Below are positions 18,131 to 27,155 of a stretch of DNA of 48,639 nt, piece after piece. The position numbers and the translations under genes are program-made. The stretch spans positions 1-48,639 of the forward strand of contig JAISMC010000088.1 of assembly GCA_031276965.1 (NCBI GenBank), given 5' to 3'. Positions within the stretch are counted from its first letter, which is position 1. The number at the start of each line of letters is the position of its first letter. Below the pieces are notes generated by a model. That model had not been told where the DNA came from. It ran no database searches and saw only the letters and a program-made list of their open reading frames with translations. The stretch is from Treponema sp. (GTDB lineage Bacteria; Spirochaetota; Spirochaetia; Treponematales; Breznakiellaceae).

Positions 18131-18436
18131 TCAGAATATCATGATCAGCAGGGCCACAAGAAAGCCCCAGAGACATATTCCCTCCGCAAGACCCGCATAG
18201 GGCAGCGCCTTGCCGGAAAGTTCCGGATTCTCGCTCATCGCCCCCATGGCGGCGGATCCAATCTGGGCCACCGCAAGACCGCCGGCGATGCAGGAAATAC
18301 CTACCGCCAGGGCGGCGGCAAAATACTTCCAAACCGCGGTTCCCTGCTGGGCTGCCCCGGCCTCCGGCTCTTGGGCGGGCAACAGGGTCCCCAGGCACAA
18401 CAACGTCAGCGCCAGCAAAAATACTTTAACCTTCAT
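18131..18436 (-). CDS. atpK: V-type ATP synthase subunit K (rotor-ring proteolipid), short form
   Basis: Membrane ring subunit that carries the ion. The 101-residue product has what looks like a cleavable signal peptide (MKVKVFLLALTLLCLGTLLPAQ) followed by only two membrane helices. Many V-type K subunits have four. The ion-binding Glu85 lies in helix 2 (GLAEGICLWG) and Gln58 in helix 1 (AVAQIGSA). Gln plus Glu is the arrangement seen in Na+-binding rings, but the Ser/Thr that usually follows Glu is Gly here, so ion choice cannot be read with confidence. It has a strong ribosome site (GAGGAG). Confidence 0.92.
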   Translation of the reverse strand: MKVKVFLLALTLLCLGTLLPAQEPEAGAAQQGTAVWKYFAAALAVGISCIAGGLAVAQIGSAAMGAMSENPELSGKALPYAGLAEGICLWGFLVALLIMIF

Positions 18437-18543
18437 AACCTACTCCTCTGTTTTGTACGCTGCGGAAGCCGAAAGGCCGCCCGCTCTATAATTTCTTCTG
18501 CTGCGCCCGGTGATATTCCGCCGTTCCGCGGATTCAACCGGCG

Positions 18544-20559
18544 CTAACCGGCGGATTTTTCCCTGCGAAATCTGAATGGAACAAACTCCACTCCGGTATC
18601 GGTAAAAAATTTGCTGAAAAATTCATAGTACTGAAGCCGTACCACCTGGATGGCGACGATCATCCCCTCAAGGAGAATAATGACGACATTTCCGAAAACC
18701 GTTATCAACAGGGCAAAGAGGGGACCCACCGGAAGTCCCCTGACCATGCCGGAAAGGGTAAAGACGATAAAGGACAGTACCGCATGAGAGAGGGCAAAGG
18801 CCCCCACCCGGAGAAAGCTGACGGTATTGGAAATATAGGTCGAAGCGGTCTCCAGAATTTCAACAAAGCCTTCCATGATGAAAACCAAAAGTCCGTGTTC
18901 CAGGACCGGACGTTTTCCGGCGATAATACGCCAGATCAAGGGGCCGAAAAAAATACCCGCCGCCGGAAGGGCAAGTCCCGGTATGTCGAACCAGGCAAGA
19001 CCGCCCCCGGCGATGATCCGCAGGGCAATAAAAACGGCATACCAGAAGAGGAGCAGCCCCGCCAGTCCCGTCTTCGAGAAAAAAGCCCTTTCGTACCTTT
19101 TCAGGGTACACTGGTTGATAATGTTCACTAAGAGGCCTATGGAATTGAGGATCACCCCAACGCCGATGGTAAAGCCGAAAAAGTAGAAGAGTTTTTCCAG
19201 GTTGTCTTTGTCAGGCATCAGGTGGAGTATCCGTTCCACGGGCTTTCCCGTAAGCAGCCCCGTAACGGCCATAGTCGGCCTTACCAGCAGTTCTTCGTTG
19301 GTAAAAACCGCGCCATTGAGGAGACCCATGATCATGGAGGAGACGCCCACCGCTGTAAGGGGGGACGAGAAATGCCTGAAATTGGCGAGCAATTTGACGT
19401 TCCTCCGCCCCGCCAGAATTCCAAGGAGGAGAAGTACCAGCCCCTGACCCAAATCACCGAACATGATACCGAAGAGGACCGTAAAGAAAAAAGCCACAAA
19501 GGGGGTCGGGTCTATCGTACCGTAGAGGGGAGCCCCATAGGAGAAAACCACCCGCTCAAAGCCCTTTACAAAGGAACCGTGTTCTAAGGAGACGGGAACC
19601 TTGGCCTTTCCCTCCCGGATGCCGGCGACTTCTTCTGGATTAAAGGCCCTGACCGCCACCCTGTTTTCGGTTAGTTTTTCCAGTTCCGCCACCAGGGAGG
19701 CCACCTGATCTGCGGGTACCCAGCCGGACAGGACGTATACGTTCCTGGTGGCCGCCAGCCTGCTCTTGAGGTGCTCCACCATGTCCGCCATCAGGTAAGA
19801 GGCTGTAAGGGAGCGGAGGGCGGGGCCGCATTCATTCCGCAGGAGTTCCTTGTCTCTCCCTGTTTTTTCAAGGGCGCTTTCCACGCCCTTAAGCCGGCTT
19901 TCAAGCCCCGAGAGAAGCTCCGCGGGAACTCCCTTATACCCTTCGGGGATCGTTATGGGAACAAAGGCCTGTTTTTTAAGCTCCGAGTCCAGGGCAAAAC
20001 GGCCCTTTCGGGAAGCCGCCGCCAGTACCCGGTCCCCGTCCCCCAGGGGAACCAGCACCGCCCGGTCCGCCAGGGTTTCTTGAATTTCGGCCTGCTTTTT
20101 CGGATCGAGCCGGCCCACCCTGAGGGTCAGGTAGGAAAGCTGATCCAGATCGGCGAAGGGGGCGTTGAGATTGGAGAAAGCCCGGGCTTCGTTCAGGGCC
20201 TCTTCCACCTTCCGTTTTTCCGCAGCCTCCTCGTTTTCCCGCCTGCTTAGAAGGGCTATGCTGTCGGCAATCTTACCGGTAAGCATATCTTCGGTTTCCC
20301 CCGGAAGCCTGCTTGACTCCTCAGGCTCAAGGGGAAGCTCTATCTGCAGGTAGGCGGCGCCGGAACGGATCTTTTCAAGATTTTCCTGAATATGTTTCCG
20401 GGCCGCTTCATCAAGTACATGAACGTGACTGTCCTGATCCGCGCCGGATTCTTCCGATAGGTGCATTATTCCCCGGCGGCCGAGGAACTCTATGACCGCA
20501 TCCGCATCCCGGGCAAGAACGGTAAGCTGTACCTGCTTCATCTTCCTGGGACGTATCAT
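18544..20559 (-). CDS. atpI: V-type ATP synthase subunit I
   Basis: Membrane stator that forms the ion half-channels. The 671-residue product has a long cytoplasmic N-terminal half with coiled coil (about 1-330; LESRLKGVESALEKTGRDKEL). A C-terminal membrane domain of about seven to eight helices follows. The essential arginine is visible in NTVSFLRVGAFALSHA. Its ATG overlaps the subunit C stop by four bases (ATGA). A gap of 107 bases separates it from subunit K. Confidence 0.95.
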   Translation of the reverse strand: MIRPRKMKQVQLTVLARDADAVIEFLGRRGIMHLSEESGADQDSHVHVLDEAARKHIQENLEKIRSGAAYLQIELPLEPEESSRLPGETEDMLTGKIADSIALLSRRENEEAAEKRKVEEALNEARAFSNLNAPFADLDQLSYLTLRVGRLDPKKQAEIQETLADRAVLVPLGDGDRVLAAASRKGRFALDSELKKQAFVPITIPEGYKGVPAELLSGLESRLKGVESALEKTGRDKELLRNECGPALRSLTASYLMADMVEHLKSRLAATRNVYVLSGWVPADQVASLVAELEKLTENRVAVRAFNPEEVAGIREGKAKVPVSLEHGSFVKGFERVVFSYGAPLYGTIDPTPFVAFFFTVLFGIMFGDLGQGLVLLLLGILAGRRNVKLLANFRHFSSPLTAVGVSSMIMGLLNGAVFTNEELLVRPTMAVTGLLTGKPVERILHLMPDKDNLEKLFYFFGFTIGVGVILNSIGLLVNIINQCTLKRYERAFFSKTGLAGLLLFWYAVFIALRIIAGGGLAWFDIPGLALPAAGIFFGPLIWRIIAGKRPVLEHGLLVFIMEGFVEILETASTYISNTVSFLRVGAFALSHAVLSFIVFTLSGMVRGLPVGPLFALLITVFGNVVIILLEGMIVAIQVVRLQYYEFFSKFFTDTGVEFVPFRFRREKSAG

Positions 20560-21590
20560 GACTCAAGCTCCAACAGGGCAAAAACATCCCCGGCGGCCAT
20601 GCCCATCCCCAAACCTTCGGCAACGCTGGTCAGCATATCCTCTTCAAACTGCTTAAGCTTGATAAAACAGGAACTGGTGTCTATGGAGAGGGGGCGGCGG
20701 CGGAAACAAGACCGGGCAATCCGGTACAGATATTCGGAGGCGGCGTTCTGAAAGTACCGGGGATCCGCAGTCCAGGCTTCGCCGGGCCGGGGAGGATTTA
20801 GAAATTCCACGCGCTTCCACTTTTTCCAATCGGCATAGTTGTCCAGGGCCATGGAAAGGGAATCGGCGGCATCCTCCGCCAGAGATCCGAGGCCCCTGCC
20901 CCGGGGGGCCGAAACCAGCCGGCTCCGCACTTCTTCCACGGACATGCGGTAATAGGTTCTGAGTCTCAGGGCCCACACAATGTTTTTTAGGGATATTTCT
21001 TCGGCGATAATATTTTCGATACAGCGGCAGTCCTTTTTAGGCAGAATTCTGATGGATTCCCAGAGGCTGGAATAGTACCGCTGATCCAGCTTTATTTGAA
21101 GATCCGAGGCTTCTCCTTCCGCAGCGGAATCGAGATCTTCTTTTAGGAGGAATTCAAATTCCGTTCCCTTCAGCATAGCGTTAAGATCGGGATAGGCGGC
21201 AAAGTTAACTGTCCCAAAGCGGCCCAGGCTGGTAAAAAAAGGAGGCTTCGCCGGAGTTCCCGCATTCTTACCGCCCAGAGCATTAAGGACGCTCTTTATA
21301 TCCCCATACTCGTAACTTCTTACCAGGCGGAGGATCAGTTCGGGAGGTTCGGAAAAGGAATCCACGACAGCAAGGATCTGCTTAACCGACCGGCCTATGA
21401 TCCGTTTTTCCAAATCGACCAGCAGTTCCCGCTCGGGAAGGTCCCGGCTTGTCTGGGGAAATATCAGCCGGTCCAGTTCCGAAAGCCGGGTAAGGCCGCC
21501 CAGCCGGGACATCCTCTTTCCCAAAAAGGATTTGCCGATAATCCCGCAGGCCTTGGCATAGACATACGCCCGTTCCCCAGCTCCCGGCAT
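20556..21590 (-). CDS. atpC: V-type ATP synthase subunit C
   Basis: Socket-like subunit that connects the rotor stalk to the membrane ring (vacuolar d / Thermus C type). The 344-residue, helix-rich product has the typical opening YVYAKACGIIGKSFLGKRM and IEN-IAEEISLKNIVWALRLRTYYRM near position 200. Length matches the family. It begins one base after the G/H subunit stop and overlaps subunit I by four bases. Confidence 0.85.
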   Translation of the reverse strand: MPGAGERAYVYAKACGIIGKSFLGKRMSRLGGLTRLSELDRLIFPQTSRDLPERELLVDLEKRIIGRSVKQILAVVDSFSEPPELILRLVRSYEYGDIKSVLNALGGKNAGTPAKPPFFTSLGRFGTVNFAAYPDLNAMLKGTEFEFLLKEDLDSAAEGEASDLQIKLDQRYYSSLWESIRILPKKDCRCIENIIAEEISLKNIVWALRLRTYYRMSVEEVRSRLVSAPRGRGLGSLAEDAADSLSMALDNYADWKKWKRVEFLNPPRPGEAWTADPRYFQNAASEYLYRIARSCFRRRPLSIDTSSCFIKLKQFEEDMLTSVAEGLGMGMAAGDVFALLELES

Positions 21591-21591
21591 A

Positions 21592-21900
21592 CTAGGCCTT
21601 CATAAGACAGCTTTCAACAAGCCGGAAAAAATTTTCATTGTCCACCGGCATACTGCCCAGGCTCCGGCGGTACGCTTCAAGCTGACGCTGATAATCCTCT
21701 TTAACCGCAGCGTTTTCCTTTTCGTAGTTTTCGCTAAGCAGCGCCGCTTCCCGGGCGTACTCTTCATCAAAACGGGCCCGGTTCCGCTTTTCCGCCTCCG
21801 CTGTCCGCCGGTCCGCCTCGGCCTGGGCATCATCTATCAGGGCCGCCGCATTCGCTTCAACGGACAGTAAGTGCTGCAATACCGTTTGCTCATCAACCAT
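21592..21900 (-). CDS. V-type ATP synthase subunit G/H (peripheral stalk)
   Basis: A 102-residue, almost wholly helical protein rich in Ala, Glu and Arg (LLSVEANAAALIDDAQAEAD, TAEAEKRNRARFDEEYAREA). That is the typical composition of the small stalk subunit that pairs with subunit E. Its place at the head of the V-ATPase genes supports this. It follows the ptsN-like gene by 11 bases. Confidence 0.8.
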   Translation of the reverse strand: MVDEQTVLQHLLSVEANAAALIDDAQAEADRRTAEAEKRNRARFDEEYAREAALLSENYEKENAAVKEDYQRQLEAYRRSLGSMPVDNENFFRLVESCLMKA

Positions 21901-21911
21901 GGCGAACCTGC

Positions 21912-22385
21912 TTAATCAAGGGCAATAAGAATGTCCTCGTATTTTTTAACAATCCCGTAGGCGCCCTGGGCGTCGTTTTGAGCTACCAGATCCGTATAAA
22001 AGGACGGATTGTCCAGCAGTTCCGCCACCCGTTTCAAAAGGCGCAGATGCTTTTCCGTATCCGACTGGGGGGCCAGCATCATAAAAACCAGGTAAACCGG
22101 CTGTCCGTCCAGAGCATCGTAGTCAATGCCCTTTTTGGAAATTCCCAGGATGCCGAAGACCTTATCCACCGCATTGGTCTTACCGTGGGGAATAGCTATG
22201 CCCTTCTGAATGCCGGTGGACATCTTGGACTCCCGTTCCCGGACGGCGTTCAGGATCTCCTCCCTGGCGTTTGACTTGGCGGACTGGCAAAAGTGGTTAA
22301 CTAGTTCTTCAAAGGCATCTTCCTTGTCTTCCGCCTCAAGGCCGACCTTTATAAACTCCGGAGAGAAAACATCATATAAGAACAT
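21912..22385 (-). CDS. ptsN: PTS EIIA domain protein (PtsN / fructose type)
   Basis: A 157-residue single-domain EIIA. The phospho-acceptor His67 is in GIAIPHGKT, and the flanks (STGIQKGIAIPHGKT, PVYLVFMMLAPQSD, HLRLLKRVAELLDN) are typical for the PtsN/EIIA-Fru family. No EIIB or EIIC gene is near, so it is more likely a regulatory EIIA than a transporter part. It lies between secG and the V-ATPase genes, 11 bases before the stalk subunit, so it shares their transcript. A 7-bp hairpin sits directly before its GGGGGG ribosome site. Confidence 0.9.
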   Translation of the reverse strand: MFLYDVFSPEFIKVGLEAEDKEDAFEELVNHFCQSAKSNAREEILNAVRERESKMSTGIQKGIAIPHGKTNAVDKVFGILGISKKGIDYDALDGQPVYLVFMMLAPQSDTEKHLRLLKRVAELLDNPSFYTDLVAQNDAQGAYGIVKKYEDILIALD

Positions 22386-22394
22386 AGCAACCCC

Positions 22395-22410
22395 CCTGCG
22401 GACCCGCAGG
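22395..22410. repeat. Small hairpin before the ptsN ribosome site
   Basis: CCTGCGG (22395-22401) and CCGCAGG (22404-22410) with a two-base loop. In the mRNA it ends right before the G-rich ribosome site of ptsN and might affect its access. Confidence 0.5.
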
Positions 22411-22412
22411 CA

Positions 22413-22772
22413 TTATTCGGATAATCCGGCGTCAGGACCGGGTACGGCATTTTCAGCCCCGGCGCTGTCCTCTTTCCACCATTCGCCTTCTTCTTCGGTG
22501 GTAAGTTCCCTTGCCGCCGATTCCACCCCCTCGCCGCCGGGGGTTTTGTTGATAAGGGCAAGGCCAAGGCTGAGAATAAGAAAAACAGCCCCCAGTATAG
22601 TGGTGGTTTTGGTCAACACATTCCCCGAGCGGGAACCGAAGGCGGACCCGCTGCCTCCGGCAAAGATGCCGCCCAGGCTGTCCCCTTCCTCATTCTGAAC
22701 CAAAACTATCAGAATAAGCAATACCGCCACGATAATAAACAGAATCAACAACAGAATACCGAGTATACCCAT
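22413..22772 (-). CDS. secG: Preprotein translocase subunit SecG
   Basis: Small membrane subunit of SecYEG. The start at 22772 is supported by TGGAG eight bases upstream; an in-frame start 66 bases earlier would add a non-hydrophobic tail. The 119-residue product has helix 1 (about 2-24), the conserved NEEGDSLGG-IFAGGSGSAFGSRSGNVLTK loop, helix 2 (about 60-80), and a long acidic tail not found in the shortest SecGs. It is the first gene after the promoter at 22915-22943. Confidence 0.92.
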   Translation of the reverse strand: MGILGILLLILFIIVAVLLILIVLVQNEEGDSLGGIFAGGSGSAFGSRSGNVLTKTTTILGAVFLILSLGLALINKTPGGEGVESAARELTTEEEGEWWKEDSAGAENAVPGPDAGLSE

Positions 22773-22914
22773 CTTCAAAACTCCATTTAACGGAACCGGA
22801 GACCGGGATTTTATATATCCCCGGATCTTACCCGGCATTTTGAAAACACCGGGATCCTCCGATTATCATTGTTTGTCAAAAAAGAATTGGCCGATAATCC
22901 CCAATCTGCAACCC

Positions 22915-22943
22915 ATTGTACCGAATGGGAAAAACTTATTCAA
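22915..22943 (-). promoter_or_regulatory. Sigma70-type promoter of the secG-ptsN-V-ATPase cluster
   Basis: Read on the - strand: -35 TTGAAT (22943-22938), a 17-base spacer and -10 TACAAT (22920-22915). The leader to secG is about 135 bases and contains several CCGG-type inverted repeats. A TTGACA at about 22873-22878 has no matching -10. Confidence 0.6.
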
Positions 22944-22962
22944 GAAGCGGGAAAGCTCCGGC

Positions 22963-23604
22963 CTATTCCCGTATATCCTCCAGTTCCGCCGGAAGGGTCT
23001 TGAATATAGCCTCCACCTCGCCCCGGCTTATGCCGGTAATCTTCAGGGTTCCCCGGCTGCGGGAAAGATCGTCCCCCGAGGCGGATACAAAGGAAACAAT
23101 ATTTCCCCCCTTCTCCGCTATGGCCCCCGCTATTTTGGCAAGCTGACCCGGCTTCTCGTCCATGGAAAAAGCTACCCGCACCCCGGTATGACGGGCGCCG
23201 AAGGCGTTGATAAACACCCGGAACAGATCCGTCCCCGTGATGATTCCCACCAGAAGGGCGCCCTTCATAACCGGCAGACAGCTTATATCGTTGTCCGCCA
23301 TGATCCGGGCCGCCTCCTCAACCACCTCGTTCTCACCCACGGTGATAACCTTTCTCTCCATTATTTCCTTCACCTTAAGCTTGGAGAGGAGATAGCTTAT
23401 CTCGTACATATCAAGGCTGGTGGCGGTAGAAGGCCCTGCCTTGAGCATATCCTTCTTGGTTACGATGCCCACGAGGATGTTGTTCTTGTCCAGTACCGGA
23501 AGACGGCCTATCTTTTCTTTGTCCATTATGGAACGGGCCTCATTCACCGATATATCGGGATGCACGAATACGGGATTTTTGGTCATGACACGGCTAATGA
23601 TCAT
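22963..23604 (-). CDS. Two CBS domains plus ACT domain protein
   Basis: A 213-residue cytoplasmic protein. It begins MIISRVMTKNPVFVHPDISV and has two CBS modules (about 1-58 and 75-130), which bind adenine nucleotides. A C-terminal ACT domain (about 140-205, VRVAFSMDEKPGQLAKIAGA) usually binds amino acids. This is the AcuB-like architecture. It is transcribed after livF (86-base gap), so it may sense the amino acids the transporter brings in; that link is inference. Strong ribosome site AGGAGG. Confidence 0.85.
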   Translation of the reverse strand: MIISRVMTKNPVFVHPDISVNEARSIMDKEKIGRLPVLDKNNILVGIVTKKDMLKAGPSTATSLDMYEISYLLSKLKVKEIMERKVITVGENEVVEEAARIMADNDISCLPVMKGALLVGIITGTDLFRVFINAFGARHTGVRVAFSMDEKPGQLAKIAGAIAEKGGNIVSFVSASGDDLSRSRGTLKITGISRGEVEAIFKTLPAELEDIRE

Positions 23605-23690
23605 TTGGTTCCTCCTTGCCTTTACCGGGGACCTCTAAAAAATGCCGGACCGGGATCCGCCTTTCCAGAAGTCTCCATATCTCCGGTACG

Positions 23691-24407
23691 CTACCCTCCC
23701 AGGTAGGCTTCCTTAACGGCGCTATCCTTCATCAGATCCGCCGCGGGACCGGTCTTTATCACCTCTCCGGTTTCCAGAACATAACCCCGGGCGGCCAGGG
23801 CCAGGGCCTTGAAGGCGTTTTGTTCCACCAGCAGTACGGTGGTCCCCGCTTCGTTGATCTGCCGGATGACGGCAAAGATCTCGTCCACCAGGATGGGAGC
23901 AAGCCCCATGGAGGGCTCGTCCATCAGGAGGAGCCGGGGCTTGCCCATCAAGGCCCGGCCCATGGCGAGCATCTGTTGTTCTCCGCCGGAGAGGGTTCCC
24001 GCCACTTGGCGGTTCCGTTCCTTGAGACGGGGGAAAATACCGTAGACCATTTCAAAGTCTTCCCTGATACCGCCCCGGTCCCTCCGGCTGTAGGCGCCCA
24101 TTTCCAGATTATCCCTTACCGTAAGATTGGCAAAGATACGCCTCCCCTCGGGAACCTGGATAAGTCCGGCGGCAACGATGCGGTCCGGCGGAAGGGCGCC
24201 GATATCCTCATCGTTGAAGAAAACCCTGCCGGCGGTTTTTTTGATGATATTCGAAATACCGTGGAGGGTGGTGGTCTTTCCCGCACCGTTGGATCCGATG
24301 AGGGTGATAATCTCCCCCCGGGCAACTTCAAAGGAGATGCCCCGCAGGGCCCGGATGGCTCCGTAATGAACCGTGAGGTTCTCAACCCTAAGCAGGCTCT
24401 TACCCAT
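23691..24407 (-). CDS. livF: Branched-chain amino acid ABC transporter, ATP-binding protein LivF
   Basis: Second ATPase of the high-affinity Leu/Ile/Val-type importer. It has Walker A GSNGAGKTT, signature LSGGEQQ, Walker B LLLMDEPSMGLAP and the LivF-type C-terminus (VLETGEVIKTGPAADL). The ATG at 24407 has GAGGAGG six bases upstream and gives 238 residues; an earlier in-frame start at 24425 would add six residues without a ribosome site. It overlaps the end of livG by eight bases. Confidence 0.95.
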   Translation of the reverse strand: MGKSLLRVENLTVHYGAIRALRGISFEVARGEIITLIGSNGAGKTTTLHGISNIIKKTAGRVFFNDEDIGALPPDRIVAAGLIQVPEGRRIFANLTVRDNLEMGAYSRRDRGGIREDFEMVYGIFPRLKERNRQVAGTLSGGEQQMLAMGRALMGKPRLLLMDEPSMGLAPILVDEIFAVIRQINEAGTTVLLVEQNAFKALALAARGYVLETGEVIKTGPAADLMKDSAVKEAYLGG

Positions 24408-25200
24408 GCAGAGCCTCCTCTCCAAGATAAGCCTTGATCACCGCCGGGTTCCGGCGTATATCCCCGGGAAGACCTTCGGCGATGGTGCGGCCGTAATCAA
24501 GGACCAGGAGCCGCTCGCAGATACCCATGACCAGCCGCATGTCGTGTTCAATCAGCAGTATGGTCAAGTGGAATTCCCTGCGGATAAAGGAGATGAGCTT
24601 CATCAGTTCCTCCGTCTCCTGGGGGTTCATCCCCGCGGCGGGTTCGTCCAAAAGAAGGAGTATGGGGTTTGAAGCCAGGGCCCGGACAATTTCCAGTTTC
24701 CGCTGTTCCCCGTAGGGAAGATTCCGGGCCAGTTCGTACTTTTTATGGGCTATTTTAAAAATGGAGAGAAGCTCCCCGGCCTGATCAATCATACGCTGTT
24801 CATCCCGCCTGAACCGGGGCAGCCGGAACAGTACGTCCAGGGGATTTTCGGTACGTCCCGCATGGAGGGCAATCCGTACATTGTCCTCTACCGTTAAATT
24901 GTTGAAGAGCCGTATATTCTGAAAAGTCCGGGCAATGCCGATGCGGTTAAGCCGGGCCGGACTGGTTCTGCCCACGATGTGAATTTTTTCGTGGCGGTCC
25001 CAGAAACTAATTTCGCCTCCCGTGGGGGTATAGATCCCCGAAAGCATATTGAACACCGTGGTCTTTCCCGCGCCGTTAGGACCGATGAGACCAACCAGCT
25101 CTCCGCTGTACAATTCGCAGGAAAAATCGCTTACCGCTTTGAGGCCGCCGAAGATAATGGAAAGATCCGTAATTTTGAGCCGGAGTTCCCTTTTATCCAT
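24400..25200 (-). CDS. livG: Branched-chain amino acid ABC transporter, ATP-binding protein LivG
   Basis: First ATPase of the importer (266 residues). Walker A GPNGAGKTT, a variant signature LPYGEQRKLEIVRAL, Walker B LLLLDEPAAGMNP, and the LivG-type ending DYGRTIAEGLPGDIRRNPAVIKAYLG. It overlaps livM by eight bases upstream and livF by eight bases downstream, so the genes are tightly coupled. Confidence 0.95.
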   Translation of the reverse strand: MDKRELRLKITDLSIIFGGLKAVSDFSCELYSGELVGLIGPNGAGKTTVFNMLSGIYTPTGGEISFWDRHEKIHIVGRTSPARLNRIGIARTFQNIRLFNNLTVEDNVRIALHAGRTENPLDVLFRLPRFRRDEQRMIDQAGELLSIFKIAHKKYELARNLPYGEQRKLEIVRALASNPILLLLDEPAAGMNPQETEELMKLISFIRREFHLTILLIEHDMRLVMGICERLLVLDYGRTIAEGLPGDIRRNPAVIKAYLGEEALHG

Positions 25201-26215
25201 GGATCACCCTCCCGCGCTTGAGGAAAGCCCGCAGGCGGCGGACGGCGCTTTTGAAAAGATTCCGCAGCCGCCGAAAAAGCCCGACGAAGGAAAGTTCCCT
25301 CATCCCAAGGAGACCCTTGGGCCGGAAAAGCATGACGAAGATCAGGATCAGCGGGTAGATAAGGAGACGGTAATCCTGGAGAAAACGGAGAAATTCCTGG
25401 AGGTAGTAAAGGACATAGGCGGCCAGGATGGAACCGGTCATGGAACCCATGCCGCCCAAAACCACAAAGATAAGAAAATCGATGGATCTGAGAAACTGAG
25501 CGATGTCGGGCTTAACAAAACCGTTGGCCATGGCGAAAAGGGAACCGCCTATACCGGCGATGGAGGCGGCGATTACGAAACCGGTCATCTTGTAGCGGAA
25601 TATGTCGATACCGCAGGAATCGGCGGCGATCTCATCCTCCCGGCAGGCCATTATTGCCCGGCCGTAACTGGAACGCAGAAAATTCTGCAGAAGGGCCAGA
25701 ACGACAACCAGCGCCGCTGTTACCACAACAAAGGCCAGTCCGCCGTTCAGGGCCATGACAGTGGTAAACTGCCTGCCGTTGGGACCTCCCGTAAGGGCTT
25801 TTAGATTGATGAAAACAACACGGATAATTTCACCAAAACCGAGGGTAACGATGGCAAGATAATCTCCCGAAAGCTTGAGTACCGGAAAGCCGATGAGAAA
25901 GCCCGCAAAGGCGGTAAGCAGGATCGCGCAGAGGGCCGCCAGGGGCAGGGGAAGGCCCATGTCCATATTGAAAAAGATACAGCCGTAGGCGCCTATGGCC
26001 AAAAAACCGGCCTGGCCCAGAGAAAGCTGGCCGGTGATACCCACAATCATATTGACGGACACCGCCATGATGGCATTAACGCCGCCCATGGTAATAACCC
26101 GCATCGTATAGGCGTCAAGCAGGCCGGCCTTCATCAGCGCAAAGGGAAGAATCACCGCCAGGACGCCGATGGCGGTTAAAAGCAGCGTTGAACGAATTGG
26201 AAATTTCGCCGTCAT
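25193..26215 (-). CDS. livM: Branched-chain amino acid ABC transporter, permease LivM
   Basis: Inner-membrane permease with about eight to ten hydrophobic helices. It carries the LivM hallmark sequence GQLSLGQAGFLAIGAYG and the EAA-type loop near SSYGRAIMACREDEIAADSCG. The ATG at 26215 gives 340 residues; a TTG nine bases earlier is possible. The basic C-terminus (about 300-340, rich in Arg) is longer than usual. It starts 33 bases after the livH stop. Confidence 0.93.
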   Translation of the reverse strand: MTAKFPIRSTLLLTAIGVLAVILPFALMKAGLLDAYTMRVITMGGVNAIMAVSVNMIVGITGQLSLGQAGFLAIGAYGCIFFNMDMGLPLPLAALCAILLTAFAGFLIGFPVLKLSGDYLAIVTLGFGEIIRVVFINLKALTGGPNGRQFTTVMALNGGLAFVVVTAALVVVLALLQNFLRSSYGRAIMACREDEIAADSCGIDIFRYKMTGFVIAASIAGIGGSLFAMANGFVKPDIAQFLRSIDFLIFVVLGGMGSMTGSILAAYVLYYLQEFLRFLQDYRLLIYPLILIFVMLFRPKGLLGMRELSFVGLFRRLRNLFKSAVRRLRAFLKRGRVIHG

Positions 26216-26248
26216 ATTACCCAATATCTAATCCTTTAACGAAGGCCG

Positions 26249-27139
26249 CTATACCTTTATCCGCAATTTTTTGCCGAGTATGCCCGTGGGCTTTATCAGC
26301 AGAACGATGATCAACAGCGAAAAAGAAATCGCATCGCTGTACTGGCTGGAAATAAAACCTTTGGTAAAGGTTTCCGCTATGCCCAGGATGAAACCTCCCA
26401 GCATGGCCCCGGGAATGGAGCCGATGCCGCCCAGAACCGCGGCGACAAAGGCTTTGAGGCCGGGCATCATGCCCATCATCGGACTTACCTGGGGATAGGC
26501 CGAAGCGTACAACACGCCCCCCGCCGCGGCCAGCACGGACCCCAGGGCAAAGGTAAAGGATATGATGCCGTTTACCGAGATCCCCATGAGGCTGGCGGCG
26601 TTCATGTCGAAGGAGACGGCCCGCATGGCCTTACCCCGTTTGGTGTAGTTTATTATATAATTCAACGCCAGCATGAGAAGCGCCGAAAGGATAATCACGA
26701 TTATCTGAATATTGGAAACTGAAAGACCCCCGCCAAGCCGGATATTGACCACCGCGGGCTGGGGAAACTGGCGCGGATTCGGACCTATGAAAGGCAGGAC
26801 CCGGGCGCCGTTTTCCAAAATCAGGCTTACCGCAATGGCGGTGATCAGGGAATTGAGCCGGGGCGCGGAACGCAGGGGCCTGTAGGCCAGGCGCTCGATG
26901 GCAATGCCGAAGGAGGCGCAGATGATCATCGAAACGACAAAGGCGAGGAGCATCCCGGCGGGACCCGCGCCGATTGCGCCCAGTACGAAAAAGGCGGCGT
27001 AAGCGCCGACCATAAGAATATCGCCGTGGGCAAAGTTGATAAGAAGCACTATACCGTAGACCATGGTATAGCCCAGGGCGATCAGGGCATAGATCGAACC
27101 CAGGGATATGCCGTTTATCAACTGTTGTAAAACAATCAT
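26249..27139 (-). CDS. livH: Branched-chain amino acid ABC transporter, permease LivH
   Basis: Second membrane permease (296 residues from the ATG at 27139; an in-frame TTG at 27154 is less likely). The LivH start is typical: QQLINGISLGSIYALIALGY followed by MVYGIVLLINFAHGD. The conserved GISVNGIISFTFALGS and GGIGSIPGAMLGG are present. It follows the binding-protein gene after a 79-base gap that contains a hairpin. Confidence 0.94.
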   Translation of the reverse strand: MIVLQQLINGISLGSIYALIALGYTMVYGIVLLINFAHGDILMVGAYAAFFVLGAIGAGPAGMLLAFVVSMIICASFGIAIERLAYRPLRSAPRLNSLITAIAVSLILENGARVLPFIGPNPRQFPQPAVVNIRLGGGLSVSNIQIIVIILSALLMLALNYIINYTKRGKAMRAVSFDMNAASLMGISVNGIISFTFALGSVLAAAGGVLYASAYPQVSPMMGMMPGLKAFVAAVLGGIGSIPGAMLGGFILGIAETFTKGFISSQYSDAISFSLLIIVLLIKPTGILGKKLRIKV

Positions 27140-27155
27140 AGTAACCGCCTTCAAA

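Noticed and set aside
22840-22910. Short leader peptide before secG (attenuation by translation)
   Set aside because: A 16-codon frame exists in the leader but has no ribosome site and no run of regulatory codons.
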